Origin: Plantago elongata
Lineage: Eukaryota > Streptophyta > Magnoliopsida > Lamiales > Plantaginaceae
Assembly: GCA_036897095.1 (NCBI GenBank)
Contig: JAYMSP010001770.1
Coordinates: 1-29,021 of the forward strand
Length of the DNA stretch: 29,021 bases
Direction: 5' to 3'
A program made the translations under genes and the position numbers. This document shows positions 21,181-29,021 of the stretch, piece after piece; within the stretch, counting starts at the first letter, position 1; every line of letters begins with the position of its first letter. Below the pieces are notes generated by a model that did not search any database, was not told the origin of the DNA, and was given only the letters and a program-made list of their open reading frames with translations.

Positions 21181-22758
21181 ATGGCCCCTTTGAAGAAATT
21201 CAAGAAAATGAAGAAAGATTCTTCCAACAAGTTTAAGAAGAAGAAGAAGAAGAAGAAGAACACTAGCACTAGCTCCAAAATTGCTCCTGTAGACAACAAA
21301 GCCATTGATACTGAGTGGTGGGATATTTTCTGGAACAAGAATTCCTCTAACCCAGGTTCGATTTCGAATTTCCCACTTCACCTTTTCTTCTTGAATTCAA
21401 TCAGTTTATGTAAATTATCCACCTTTTCTTCAAATTAATCAATTGGGTGTCATTTGTTTTGGATTGTTTGAACAATTTGATAGTATCTGTGTAGTTTCGT
21501 ATGCAATTTGCTTTCATTGGATGATTTTAATTTGGATTGATGCATTGTTGTAAGGCATTTAGCTCCGTTTCATTACTGACATGGTACCGATGGATGAAGA
21601 GTTAATGTAGTGCTGTAAAGCTTTAAGCTTTATCTTATAGCGTTAGTCGAGAAGTTACTGGATTGAATGAACCAAGTGCTGTAAGGATTTTAGCTTATTC
21701 ATGCAGTTTCAGATGACGAGGAGGAAGATTTTAAGCAATTCTTTCGGGCTTCTAAGAAGACTTTTGAGTACATATGTTCTCTTGTAAGAGAGGATCTTAT
21801 ATCTCGACCGCCGTCGGGGCTTATTAACATAGAGGGAAGGCTTCTGAGTGTTGAGAAGCAAGTCGCGATTGCTTTGAGAAGGTTGGCTTCTGGTGAGTCC
21901 CAAGTTTCTGTTGGAGCCTCATTTGGTGTCGGCCAGTCGACTGTTTCTCAGGTGACGTGGAGGTTTATTGAGGCGATGGAAGAGCGTGCTAGGCACCATC
22001 TCAAGTGGCCTGATTCTGCTCGAATGGAAAGAGTTAAGTTGGGTTTTGAAGCGTTATCCGAGTTACCTAACTGTTGCGGGGCAATAGACGCGACACACAT
22101 CGTTATGACTCTTCCAGCTGTTCAAACTTCGGATGATTGGTGTGACCAAGTCAACAATTATAGTATGTTTGTTCAAGGTGTGGTTGACTCTGATACGCGG
22201 TTTCTTGATATCGTCACCGGGTGGCCTGGGGGTATGCCTGTTTCTAGATTGTTGAAGTGTTCTGGGTTTTATAAACTTTGTGAAAGTGGTAAACGATTGA
22301 ATGGGAATGTTGTGTTATCTGAAGGGGAGGAGATTAGAGAATATATAGTTGGAGGGGCTGCTTATCCTCTTCTCCCATGGCTTATAAATCCATGTGAAGG
22401 TGATGAACTATCGGGTTCCATGTTGGAGTTTAATTCGTTGCTTGAAAGTGCTAGGTCGGTGGCTGTTAATGCATTTTCACAGCTGAAAGGCGGTTGGAGA
22501 ATACTTAATAAGGTCATGTGGAGACCTGATAAGAGGAAATTACCAAGTATTATCATGGTCTGTTGTTTGCTTCATAATATCATCATCGACTGTGGTGACA
22601 GATTGCATCCAGATGTTGCGCTGTCTATACATCATGACTCAGACTATGAAGCACATGTTTGTAAGCAAGTTGATCCTGATGGCAGCAGCACCAGGGAAGT
22701 CTTGGCTAAACATATGCTGCGCAAGAGAGAAGGCTGTACAAGCATAATCAATCACTAG
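21181..22758 (+). CDS. ALP1-like protein, domesticated PIF/Harbinger transposase
   Basis: Two exons (21181-21355 and 21707-22758, phase-1 intron) encode 408 aa. The N-terminus is lysine-rich with an eight-lysine run coded by (AAG)n. An acidic stretch follows (SDDEEEDF), then the transposase helix-turn-helix-like region (GVGQSTVSQVTWRFIEAMEE) and the DDE_Tnp_4 fold. D186 is present in GAIDATHI. At the second catalytic site the usual HD after GWPG is PV (GWPGGMPVSRLL, V237), and at the third, where families read R-x-x-V-E-x-AF, the sequence is RSVAVNAF with V312. Two of three metal ligands are therefore missing while the frame is intact, which fits a host gene and not an active transposon. Arabidopsis ALP1 associates with Polycomb PRC2 and counters silencing; that role is known for the family and only inferred here. 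A second acceptor 6 bases downstream (CAGTTTCAG) would drop two residues. Confidence 0.9.
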
Positions 22759-23227
22759 AATTTGCCTGTTTCTTTACCTGTGCAAGGACCTGCAATCTTC
22801 GGTAACTTGCAATTTCGATATATGATTCTATAACAAGAGTTTCAATGTATGTATGAGAAAGAATTATTTGCTATTAGTTCAATAATGCACCCTGTTTCTA
22901 TGATGTTGTATCATTTTCCTGCTGATTTATTTAATGGAAAGCTTGAAGTCATGACTTGGCTTCTTCACTGGCTAAAATGTTTTGTGTAATGGAAGAATAA
23001 CCCGTGGAGCATTACGTGATTCCATACAAATTTATCAATACCATGGTTTAATACATTTGTTCCTTTTCAAACATCTTTCTCGGCTAAAATGTTATTCTGC
23101 CCTGGGAAAATATGCAACTTATATTGAATTCTGATACATGAGGATATCATTTTCATTGTTGCTTAACGTCAGCAATAGTGCAACGCAATGTAATTATTAC
23201 AGATTAAGAAGATCTTGGGGAATCTGG
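22759..23227. other. 3' UTR of the ALP1-like gene, then intergenic
   Basis: AT-rich with no coding signal. A short word CGGCTAAAATGTT / TGGCTAAAATGTT occurs twice (about 22970 and 23082). Confidence 0.5.
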
Positions 23228-23551
23228 CTAGGCATTACATAGCATGAAGGACCAGCCATGTCTGAATTTTGCATGCATTGAAATGGGCTGTGGAGAGAAT
23301 AAATTTCTGTTTGCATAAAGCGGGACACTTATCAGTGTTATCACACTTCCATAGAATTTCAGGATGTATATCATAGCATTCTGCATTAATTTTAGGAGCA
23401 ATTTCCCCCATTGCATGATAAAATGCAATTGTGTCTCGTTCTCAAAACTTTTACCTTTTAGCACTGGTTAGTGTTGAATTGAGAATATGTTTATATTACC
23501 TGATAAAATTGCTACAACTACCAACAATCGTAAAAACTGGAGTTTGGCCAT
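23228..23551 (-). pseudogene. defensin-like peptide pseudogene
   Basis: On the minus strand the signal-peptide exon is intact (23500-23551, ATG at 23551-23549, 52 bases, ending in a proper donor). The cysteine exon (from 23410 downward) still reads like its neighbour at 24784-24977 through the first four cysteines. It is broken in three ways. The acceptor dinucleotide that is AG in the neighbour is AA here (23411-23412). A one-base shift lies between the KF block and the fifth cysteine. The CxC plus final cysteine are lost at the end. One cysteine is also displaced (WKC in place of CEG). The paralogue alignment was made by eye. Confidence 0.8.
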
Positions 23552-24783
23552 TATCTCTCAACTTGCTGCTATATGCAAAGTGAAGAAAAGTGACTTTAGC
23601 TTTCCTTTACCATCCTTTATACAAAAGTACCCTTTGCAGATATACAAATTGTGCACATATATAAGATATCATGTATAAAAGTCAATTCTGACTGGATTGT
23701 GAAAATGCTTTTTCAACTGTAGCTGACTTATGCTAGCTGTCTTGAACTTTGGAGATTGCTGCACTTCAAACTCTTGAGATGGGGTGGTTTTCATTTTGAA
23801 ATATGTGACTTTCTAAAGCTGATTGCATCTTATAAATTTTGTAACTGCAATAAAGCAAGCAGGGGGCTTCGTTTTTGCCGTTCTACTATGTACACCACCG
23901 GGTCCAATGTCATTGATCTGGAGCACATTACATCAGAGTACAGGGTCAGTAAAGGTACCCAGGCCTTAGAGTAAGTGACAAAGATCCTTAAGATGTTTCT
24001 ATGTTTTGGTTTGTGACATGAGTGTTTATTTTTTTTTAGACCAAGGTGTATTGGTAATGTGGGAGTAGATAAGATTAACGAAAATTATAGGGCTTGGCTA
24101 TCGTGTATTAGCAGCATAAGATAGTAGTTGCTAATTTGGAAGACATGAGACTTCCAATCAAGGAATTGTTGCTTGAAATTGGTCAGGCGAATGACCCTTG
24201 ATCTAAGTACTACCAGATCAAGTAAACTGGCATATACTCAGTTGAGTGTTTACTGATGAAATTTGTTTGTTTTTCTTCAGGATCTCAAGCAGAAGATTGG
24301 TTTCTCATGGCAAATGCAAAAAAAAAAAGTAATATACCGGTATGCAAAAGTTAAATTGTAGAGTGTGAAAAGCTATTCTCAATTCGTTTGTCTTATTGAT
24401 CATGCTGTTTAAGTACTGTGAAATATATCACGCGCGGAGGAGGGTATGTTTTTCTCAAGTGCAGTTTTCTGTTGCTTCTATAATGATTTAACATCAGTAC
24501 ATAAAATATTTACTGGAAAATCTCTTGATCTCTTTTATGGCTTATTAGTCTCCCAGATTTTGATGTTATTACTTATTACTGCCCAAGTGTCCTGGATAAT
24601 TCTCCAGTATTTTAATTCGTATGATGACATGAAACTTAATTAGGATTAGTACATGAAATAGCATAGAATTAAGATCACAAGAGAGAAACAATTTTGTCAT
24701 TGTTGCAAAAAACAACTCAAATACTATAAAATACTGTTTTGCCTATCAATCATATTTGTCCTCGTAAGTATGCGAATTAGGGC
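23552..24783. other. DEFL upstream region, then intergenic; no gene recognised
   Basis: Just upstream of the pseudogene (23655-23735) are a TATATA-like box and a segment around 23698-23730 related to those upstream of the 25.1 and 28.0 kb copies. The frame at 23756-23974 lacks an ATG and any domain. 24020-24330 contains moderately complex sequence that could be a gene fragment, but I recognise nothing in it. Confidence 0.45.
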
Positions 24784-25122
24784 TTAGGGCTTAGGACAGT
24801 CATTGCAAACGCAGAAAGGACCTTCAACTCCAAAAGCTTCTAGGCATTGTACTGTGGTGGAGGGACCAAATTTCTGGTTGCAGAAAGCAGAACACTTATC
24901 AGGGTTCCCGCCTTCGCAAAGAATTTCATGATGTATTTCGAAGCATTCTCCATTAGCTATAGGAGCTAGCATTCCCACTGGAAAAGAAAGTGCAAATCAT
25001 TTTATGTCCTGAAAACAGTTACTATCTTTTATCAATGTTTAGTAATAGAAGGAGAATTTTTATATTTTTACCTGATAAAATCACTGCAAGACCAATAGGT
25101 GTAAAATCTGGAGTCTTGCCAA
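24784..25122 (-). pseudogene. defensin-like gene with intact cysteine exon but broken signal-peptide exon
   Basis: The cysteine exon (24784-24977) is intact: acceptor CAG at 24980-24978, eight cysteines with the CxxxC and CxC spacing, and a normal stop. The first exon (25072-25122) aligns with its paralogue at 23500-23551 but has TTG where that copy has ATG, and is 51 bases long where the paralogue has 52, a one-base deletion that puts the hydrophobic segment out of frame. Reading upstream in the frame required by exon 2 meets a TAA before any ATG. The donor is intact. The ATG inside exon 2 (GMLAP) could start a peptide, but it would lack a signal sequence. Either this is a recent pseudogene or it uses an undetected upstream exon. 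Confidence 0.75.
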
Positions 25123-25188
25123 TGTCACACAGGAGGAAGAGCTGAATGCAGAGTGTTCTTAGTGTGGAAATTTACAAGTGATGAGTTA

Positions 25189-25337
25189 TTGTATACATAA
25201 TCCATGCGTACCACAAATGAAATAGATGAATGACCTGTAATCTTGTATACAAAAGCCATGCATACCATATAAATTAAATAGGTGAATAACCTGTAATCTT
25301 GTATACATAATCCATGCATACCATATAAATTAAATAT
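25189..25337. repeat. 54-56 bp tandem repeat, about 2.7 copies
   Basis: Units begin with TTGTATAC at 25189, 25243 and 25299 and share CCATGC, TACCA, AAAT(T)AAAT and CCTGTAATC. The array lies 65-215 bases upstream of the broken DEFL exon 1, in the place where the other copies carry a TATA box. Confidence 0.85.
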
Positions 25338-25339
25338 TC

Positions 25340-26603
25340 TTTTTGCAGATATTATGCATTCAATCTGGTATGCTCCCATAAATGAAATATTACATAGATA
25401 ATCTATATGCATTATGCAGTGATTCTTAGTATAAATGAAATTATATATGTCAATTATTATGGGATTGTGAAAATAATTCTTCAATAATGATTGACTACCA
25501 GCCCCAAATGTAGTGTGGCCCAAATTGTAAATTAATATTTGAATGAAAGATGACAGAAAATAAATAAATGAACAACCTAGACCTGAAAGGAGTTTGAACA
25601 CCAATTTCAAAGTTCTAAAATACAACACCCTCCACTCGGAGAACAATTAAATGTAAAATATTTAGGAAAAACAACAATTTATTATTAACTAAGAATATTT
25701 TGAGGACCCTTAGCCAGTTGGGCCCTATGTGGTTGGACAACCTTCATGGGCCAAAGTAGTTGAGTGAGAATTTTATTTTGTTTATTCAAGTTTCACTTAG
25801 ATATGTTATTTTCATCTGTAAACTTATTTATTTTGAGTTTGGATTTGCTTAATAGTTTTTTATACTACAATAGATTCAATTCAATTATGTTCACCGAAGA
25901 ATAAAGCCTTATTAATCATATAAAGCTATGATAGAAAAGGCTAAAGAAGTACTCTAATAGAATATTAGCACTTTCAAATTTTAATGAAAGATTATTGCTC
26001 AATACTAGTAGAATGGGGGAGACTTCGAGTTCGAGAATGTAATTGGATCTTGGGCGAAAAAAATTAGAGTGGAGAATTTTGAGATAGATTTGTTTGGACA
26101 AACTGAATCAGGGAGGAATTAGAACCGCGGAACTGGCAGTTAAAATCTCCTGTTCCAATTAATTTGGAACCGGAATCACATTTTCGGTTTGTCTCCTGTT
26201 CCAGAACCATTGCTCGTTGGTTCTTCTTTGGTTCCTGTTCCATTTTGTAGAGTCGAGTTTTAGTCCTTCCTTTTTGAGGAAGTTCTCCTTCGGATTTCAG
26301 TATTGAAATTTCTGTTGTTTCACTTGTATTGCATTTATCCTTTAAATTTTCACCATGATCACATATGAACCCTATGTGTTGCATGTGTAAAAAAGGGATC
26401 TAAGGCTTTTCCACCCAGTGAATCATAGTTGAAATAACCTCAAGTACTTGTGCGGATATATGAAGCGTATGAAATTATTTAAAGTAATAAGAACTGCGCA
26501 ATATGAGAAACTTTAACCATTTGCAGACAATTTATCTATAGTTTTATCACTTAAGGCTGAGGAAATCAATTGTGGTTACATGAGAATTTATCATTTCAAT
26601 GGC
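25340..26603. other. intergenic with GGAACC-type repeat debris
   Basis: No gene is seen. Around 26118-26245 there are repeated variants of GGAACC / TTCCTGTTCC / GGTTCTTC, low-complexity repeat debris like that found around plant transposons. A DEFL-promoter-like segment lies near 25465-25497. Confidence 0.5.
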
Positions 26604-26987
26604 TTAGGCAGTTGGAAGTTTAGGAGGACAAGTCTTGCAATTACATGTAGGAACCCCTCGAGGAAAGACACATTCTCCATACCACCCATATTTCTTCACA
26701 CAGAAATCGTAGCATAACTGATCCCCAACCCGACAGTCGATTTCAGGATGTGCTACATCACACTTGGCCTGATCCGCATGAGCCATCATCACAACTGCAT
26801 TGAACAAAAATGTAAATGATTCATCAAATTTCAGAGACACTAATGATGAGAAAATTCAGTTGTTCATGTTCTATATTAAAAAAAAAAAGTTCTGCAGACA
26901 TTTATGTTTCCACTGTTTAGTGATGGAAGGAAAATATTTGTTTCTACCTGATAAAATCACTGCAAGTATCACAAAGAGTCTAGCCAT
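26604..26987 (-). CDS. defensin-like secreted cysteine-rich peptide
   Basis: Minus strand. Exon 1 is 26948-26987 (ATG at 26987-26985, 40 bases), the intron is 26795-26947 (153 bases, GT-AG, phase 1), and exon 2 is 26604-26794 ending in TAA. The product is 76 aa. Residues 1 to about 20 are a hydrophobic signal peptide (MARLFVILAVILS then VVMMAHA). The mature part has eight cysteines with CYDFC (CxxxC), CNC (CxC) and a final cysteine before a short proline-rich tail, the DEFL pattern. It is a paralogue of the plus-strand gene at 18218-18680 and of the damaged copies at 23.2, 24.8 and 28.0 kb, and is the only apparently intact minus-strand member. Presumably it is secreted to the apoplast and disulphide-stabilised; its target is unknown. 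Confidence 0.9.
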
Positions 26988-27083
26988 TGTCATACAAGAA
27001 TAGATGTAGATTGCAGAGTTTTCTTGGTCTGGAGATTCACAGGTAAAGGAAGATGAGTGATTGTAGATGTTAATAATGCCTAC

Positions 27084-27091
27084 ATTTTATA
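27084..27091 (-). promoter_or_regulatory. TATA box of the minus-strand DEFL gene
   Basis: On the minus strand TATAAAAT lies about 100 bases before the ATG at 26987. Confidence 0.6.
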
Positions 27092-27254
27092 AGTGAAAAA
27101 TGCCAATGCATAATAAATATTCAATCCTGGGCATATCAAACAACTTGATTCCTTGGCACTAAATCAACAAACTTAATTAATAGGATCATTATATTTATTG
27201 GTGTATATTCTCCAGTTAATACATTCCATGTACACACCGGACTACGCTTGGGAA

Positions 27255-27700
27255 TAGTTGGTTAATAACCATAACCATTGTTTTGATTTAGGTTGTAACC
27301 ATAATTATAACCAGTTAATAATAACCGTAACCATAACTGTAACCGAAAAATTTCCCAATCGATTATGGTTAGATCGTATAACCGAAAATAACCTTAAGAA
27401 TTGTAAAAATTATTTTTCGCAAAAAATCACAAATAATAATTTTAATGTTTTTGATCGGATACCGGGGGAGAGGGGTGGGTGGGGTACCCCATACCCGAAA
27501 AAAAAGTTAACAAAAATATAAATTTTCTTGCGTTTCACGAAATTTTAATTTTTTTGTCGGATATCGGGGGTGTGCCCCACACTCTATCCGACAAAAAAAA
27601 GTTAACAAAAATATAATTTTTCTTGCGTTTCACGAAATATTAATTTTTTTGGTTATTAACTAATTATGATTATAGTTATGATTTTTAACCATATCATTCT
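27255..27700. repeat. composite repeat with AACCATAAC ends and an internal 95 bp duplication
   Basis: The left part is rich in AACCATAAC and TAACCGTAAC words. The right end, from about 27650, carries GGTTATTAAC and TTATGATTATAG words in the opposite sense, giving loosely inverted ends. In the middle, a block beginning GTTAACAAAAATATAA and including TTTCTTGCGTTTCACGAAAT occurs twice, at 27506 and 27601 (period 95). Each block is preceded by a (T)n-TCGGATA-CGGGGG segment; the second forms a perfect 15-base hairpin stem, 27549-27563 with 27585-27599. This is probably an inserted mobile-element derivative. The family is not recognised. Confidence 0.7.
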
Positions 27701-27987
27701 CACCGTGGGGCTATTTATTGGAGAATATCATTCTCATAGGGCATGAAAAGCCTCTTCCTTTAGCAAAACGTAAGTAGTTCAGTATATGGCTTTAACAAAA
27801 AAATATCAGTATTGATTATGCAATTATGTTTACCTGAAATGAAAAATTATGTGTTATATATAATGTCAACTACAATAGAACTGAAAATGCTTCTTTAATG
27901 ATGAAAACTGCAATTATATTATGTTCTTAAAACATTTTTCTTTTAAGCACGGGTCATGAATAATAAAAGGGAAAGTTCTGTTTTTAC

Positions 27988-28027
27988 CAGATAGAATTAC
28001 TGCAAGTACCACAAAGTGTGTAGCCAT
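27988..28027 (-). pseudogene. orphan DEFL signal-peptide exon
   Basis: On the minus strand, ATG at 28027-28025 opens a 40-base exon encoding MATHFVVLAVILS plus one base and a good donor (CTG-GTAAAA). It is the exact counterpart of exon 1 at 26948-26987 and has its own TATA box. No cysteine exon follows on the minus strand before the next gene. The place where exon 2 should be (about 27.8 kb) holds non-cysteine sequence and then the 27255-27700 repeat. Called a fragment on that basis; a distant exon 2 cannot be formally excluded. Confidence 0.75.
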
Positions 28028-28101
28028 TGTCACACAAGATGCCTGAGTGTTTTTAGTGTGGAAATTCACAAGTGATGAGTGATTATAGTAATTCTTATCA
28101 T

Positions 28102-28110
28102 CCTTATATA
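28102..28110 (-). promoter_or_regulatory. TATA box of the orphan DEFL exon
   Basis: On the minus strand TATATAAGG lies about 80 bases before the orphan ATG. The leader between them closely resembles the one at 25140-25185. Confidence 0.5.
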
Positions 28111-28206
28111 AGGTAAATAAATGGAATATATTATGCACTTAGTAGATATAATCGTAACTATAATAATAGGAATGTGAAAATGCTTCTTTAATAGTAGTTG
28201 ACTGCT

Positions 28207-28330
28207 GTAACTCAATTTTCTTGTATGTAAATCTTATTTTGTCCTTTCTAAAACCAATAATAACGTCTGTAACTCAATTTTCTTGTATGTAAATCTTATT
28301 TTGTCCTTTCTAAAATTAATAATAACGTCT
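28207..28330. repeat. 62 bp tandem duplication
   Basis: 28207-28268 and 28269-28330 are adjacent direct copies, both starting GTAACTCAATTTTC and ending AATAACGTCT. They differ only where AAAACCAAT in the first reads AAAATTAAT in the second (two mismatches in 62). This is a recent local duplication. Confidence 0.97.
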
Positions 28331-28940
28331 TAAATTGTTACATTACCTTTGAAATTTCCGTTTCAAAAAACAAATAAAAGCTGTAATTTGCTTTTACTAC
28401 AGTAACCTTATAAAGCACTGTATGTGCAATTACATCAATCTCGACTACTCAATCTAAAATATCCTTAATAACTGTGTCTACAGTCTACCTTTAGATTAGT
28501 AACTTGAATCATCGAGTTTGGTTTGGTCAGGTTTAGTACAATTACATTAATCTGTGTTACTTGGTTAAATTGATGTGCTTGTTTGGTTTGCTGACAATGA
28601 TTCTCTTTGATTGATACACACTCCATCCACTGCGCAGTTTATTTAGTAAAATTTCAAGTATCATTAGAAAGATCCTGGATACACATGAATTTTAAAATGC
28701 CAAAAACTTGCTTTATACTCGGAAAATACAAGGATGTGAAGTACTGACTTCCTCAGTTACCACTCCCAAATTCAAAAAAAGAAGTAGAATATAATTTGTT
28801 CCAATTTTCAGCAAGAGGCGGTATCATAGACAATGCATAAAGTAAAATAATTATTCATTGTTTTCGGGTAGTGACAGAGAAGTTATCTCTAAGGTTTCAT
28901 TATAGAAATTTCTCTCTCTTAGACTATGTAATTGTATTAG

Positions 28941-29020
28941 TTTTCTGATTAGATTAGTCTATTAGATTAGTCTTTTATATTATAGAACTCTAGTTAGATT
29001 AGTTTCCTGATTAGATTAGT
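28941..29020. repeat. AGATTAGT short repeats at the right edge
   Basis: AGATTAGT occurs four times (28951, 28964, 28996, 29013). The 18-base words at 28941-28958 and 29003-29020 are identical except at one base. The array may continue past the window. Confidence 0.7.
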
Positions 29021-29021
29021 A

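Larger units (their letters stand above)
28028..29021. other. DEFL promoter region, then intergenic
   Basis: No gene is seen beyond about 28210. It holds two repeats described separately and ordinary AT-rich sequence. Confidence 0.5.

Noticed and set aside
21126..21381. Minus-strand frames opposite the lysine-rich start of the ALP1-like gene
   Set aside because: They are antisense to (AAG)n codons, giving artificial F and L runs.
23756..24330. Possible gene fragment between two DEFL loci
   Set aside because: Moderately complex sequence, but no ATG, domain or consistent exon chain could be found.
25125..25646. 173-codon minus-strand frame upstream of the 24.8 kb DEFL
   Set aside because: It consists largely of translated 54-56 bp tandem repeat and leader sequence, with repeated peptide segments and no domain.
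27255..27345. AACCATAACC words as interstitial telomere repeat
   Set aside because: The words vary and do not match the plant telomere unit CCCTAAA.

Overview
This is a piece of a plant nuclear genome, almost certainly a eudicot. The evidence is AT-rich intergenic DNA, GT-AG introns, plant-only families (a NETWORKED NAB-domain protein, defensin-like cysteine-rich peptides, an ALP1-type domesticated Harbinger transposase), a Stowaway MITE and other repeat debris. An asterid such as a member of Lamiales is plausible, but that is an inference and not demonstrated.

Layout. 1-1.7 kb: TA microsatellite and repeat-like intergenic DNA. 1.78-4.42 kb (+): a complete 12-exon CHY-zinc-finger/RING E3 ubiquitin ligase gene, 272 aa. 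4.4-9.9 kb: a long gene-free stretch with CTCGGCTTGG-type repeat debris, a possible CACTA remnant, a Stowaway MITE at 7990-8254 and a repeat that recurs at 20.5 kb. 10.66-17.2 kb (+): a complete four-exon NETWORKED 1 (NET1) gene, 1724 aa, with a long leader. 18.2-18.7 kb (+): a two-exon defensin-like (DEFL) peptide gene. 19.5-20.2 kb (+): a WRN-like 3'-5' exonuclease pseudogene. 21.2-22.8 kb (+): an intact ALP1-like gene lacking two of the three transposase catalytic acidic residues. 23.2-28.1 kb (-): four DEFL loci, namely a multiply broken pseudogene, a copy with an intact peptide exon but a destroyed signal-peptide exon, one intact gene, and an orphan signal-peptide exon. Tandem repeats lie between them.

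How it fits together. The two large genes are single-copy housekeeping types: ubiquitin ligation, and actin-membrane tethering. They do not obviously cooperate with their neighbours. The right half is an accessory zone where a family of secreted eight-cysteine peptides is duplicating and decaying. All five loci share the same architecture: a short signal-peptide exon, a phase-1 intron and a cysteine exon. Three of the minus-strand copies also share promoter and 5'-leader sequence. This birth-and-death cluster is the most distinctive content. Its ligand or target cannot be read from the sequence. All exon models were assembled by hand from reading frame and splice signals.
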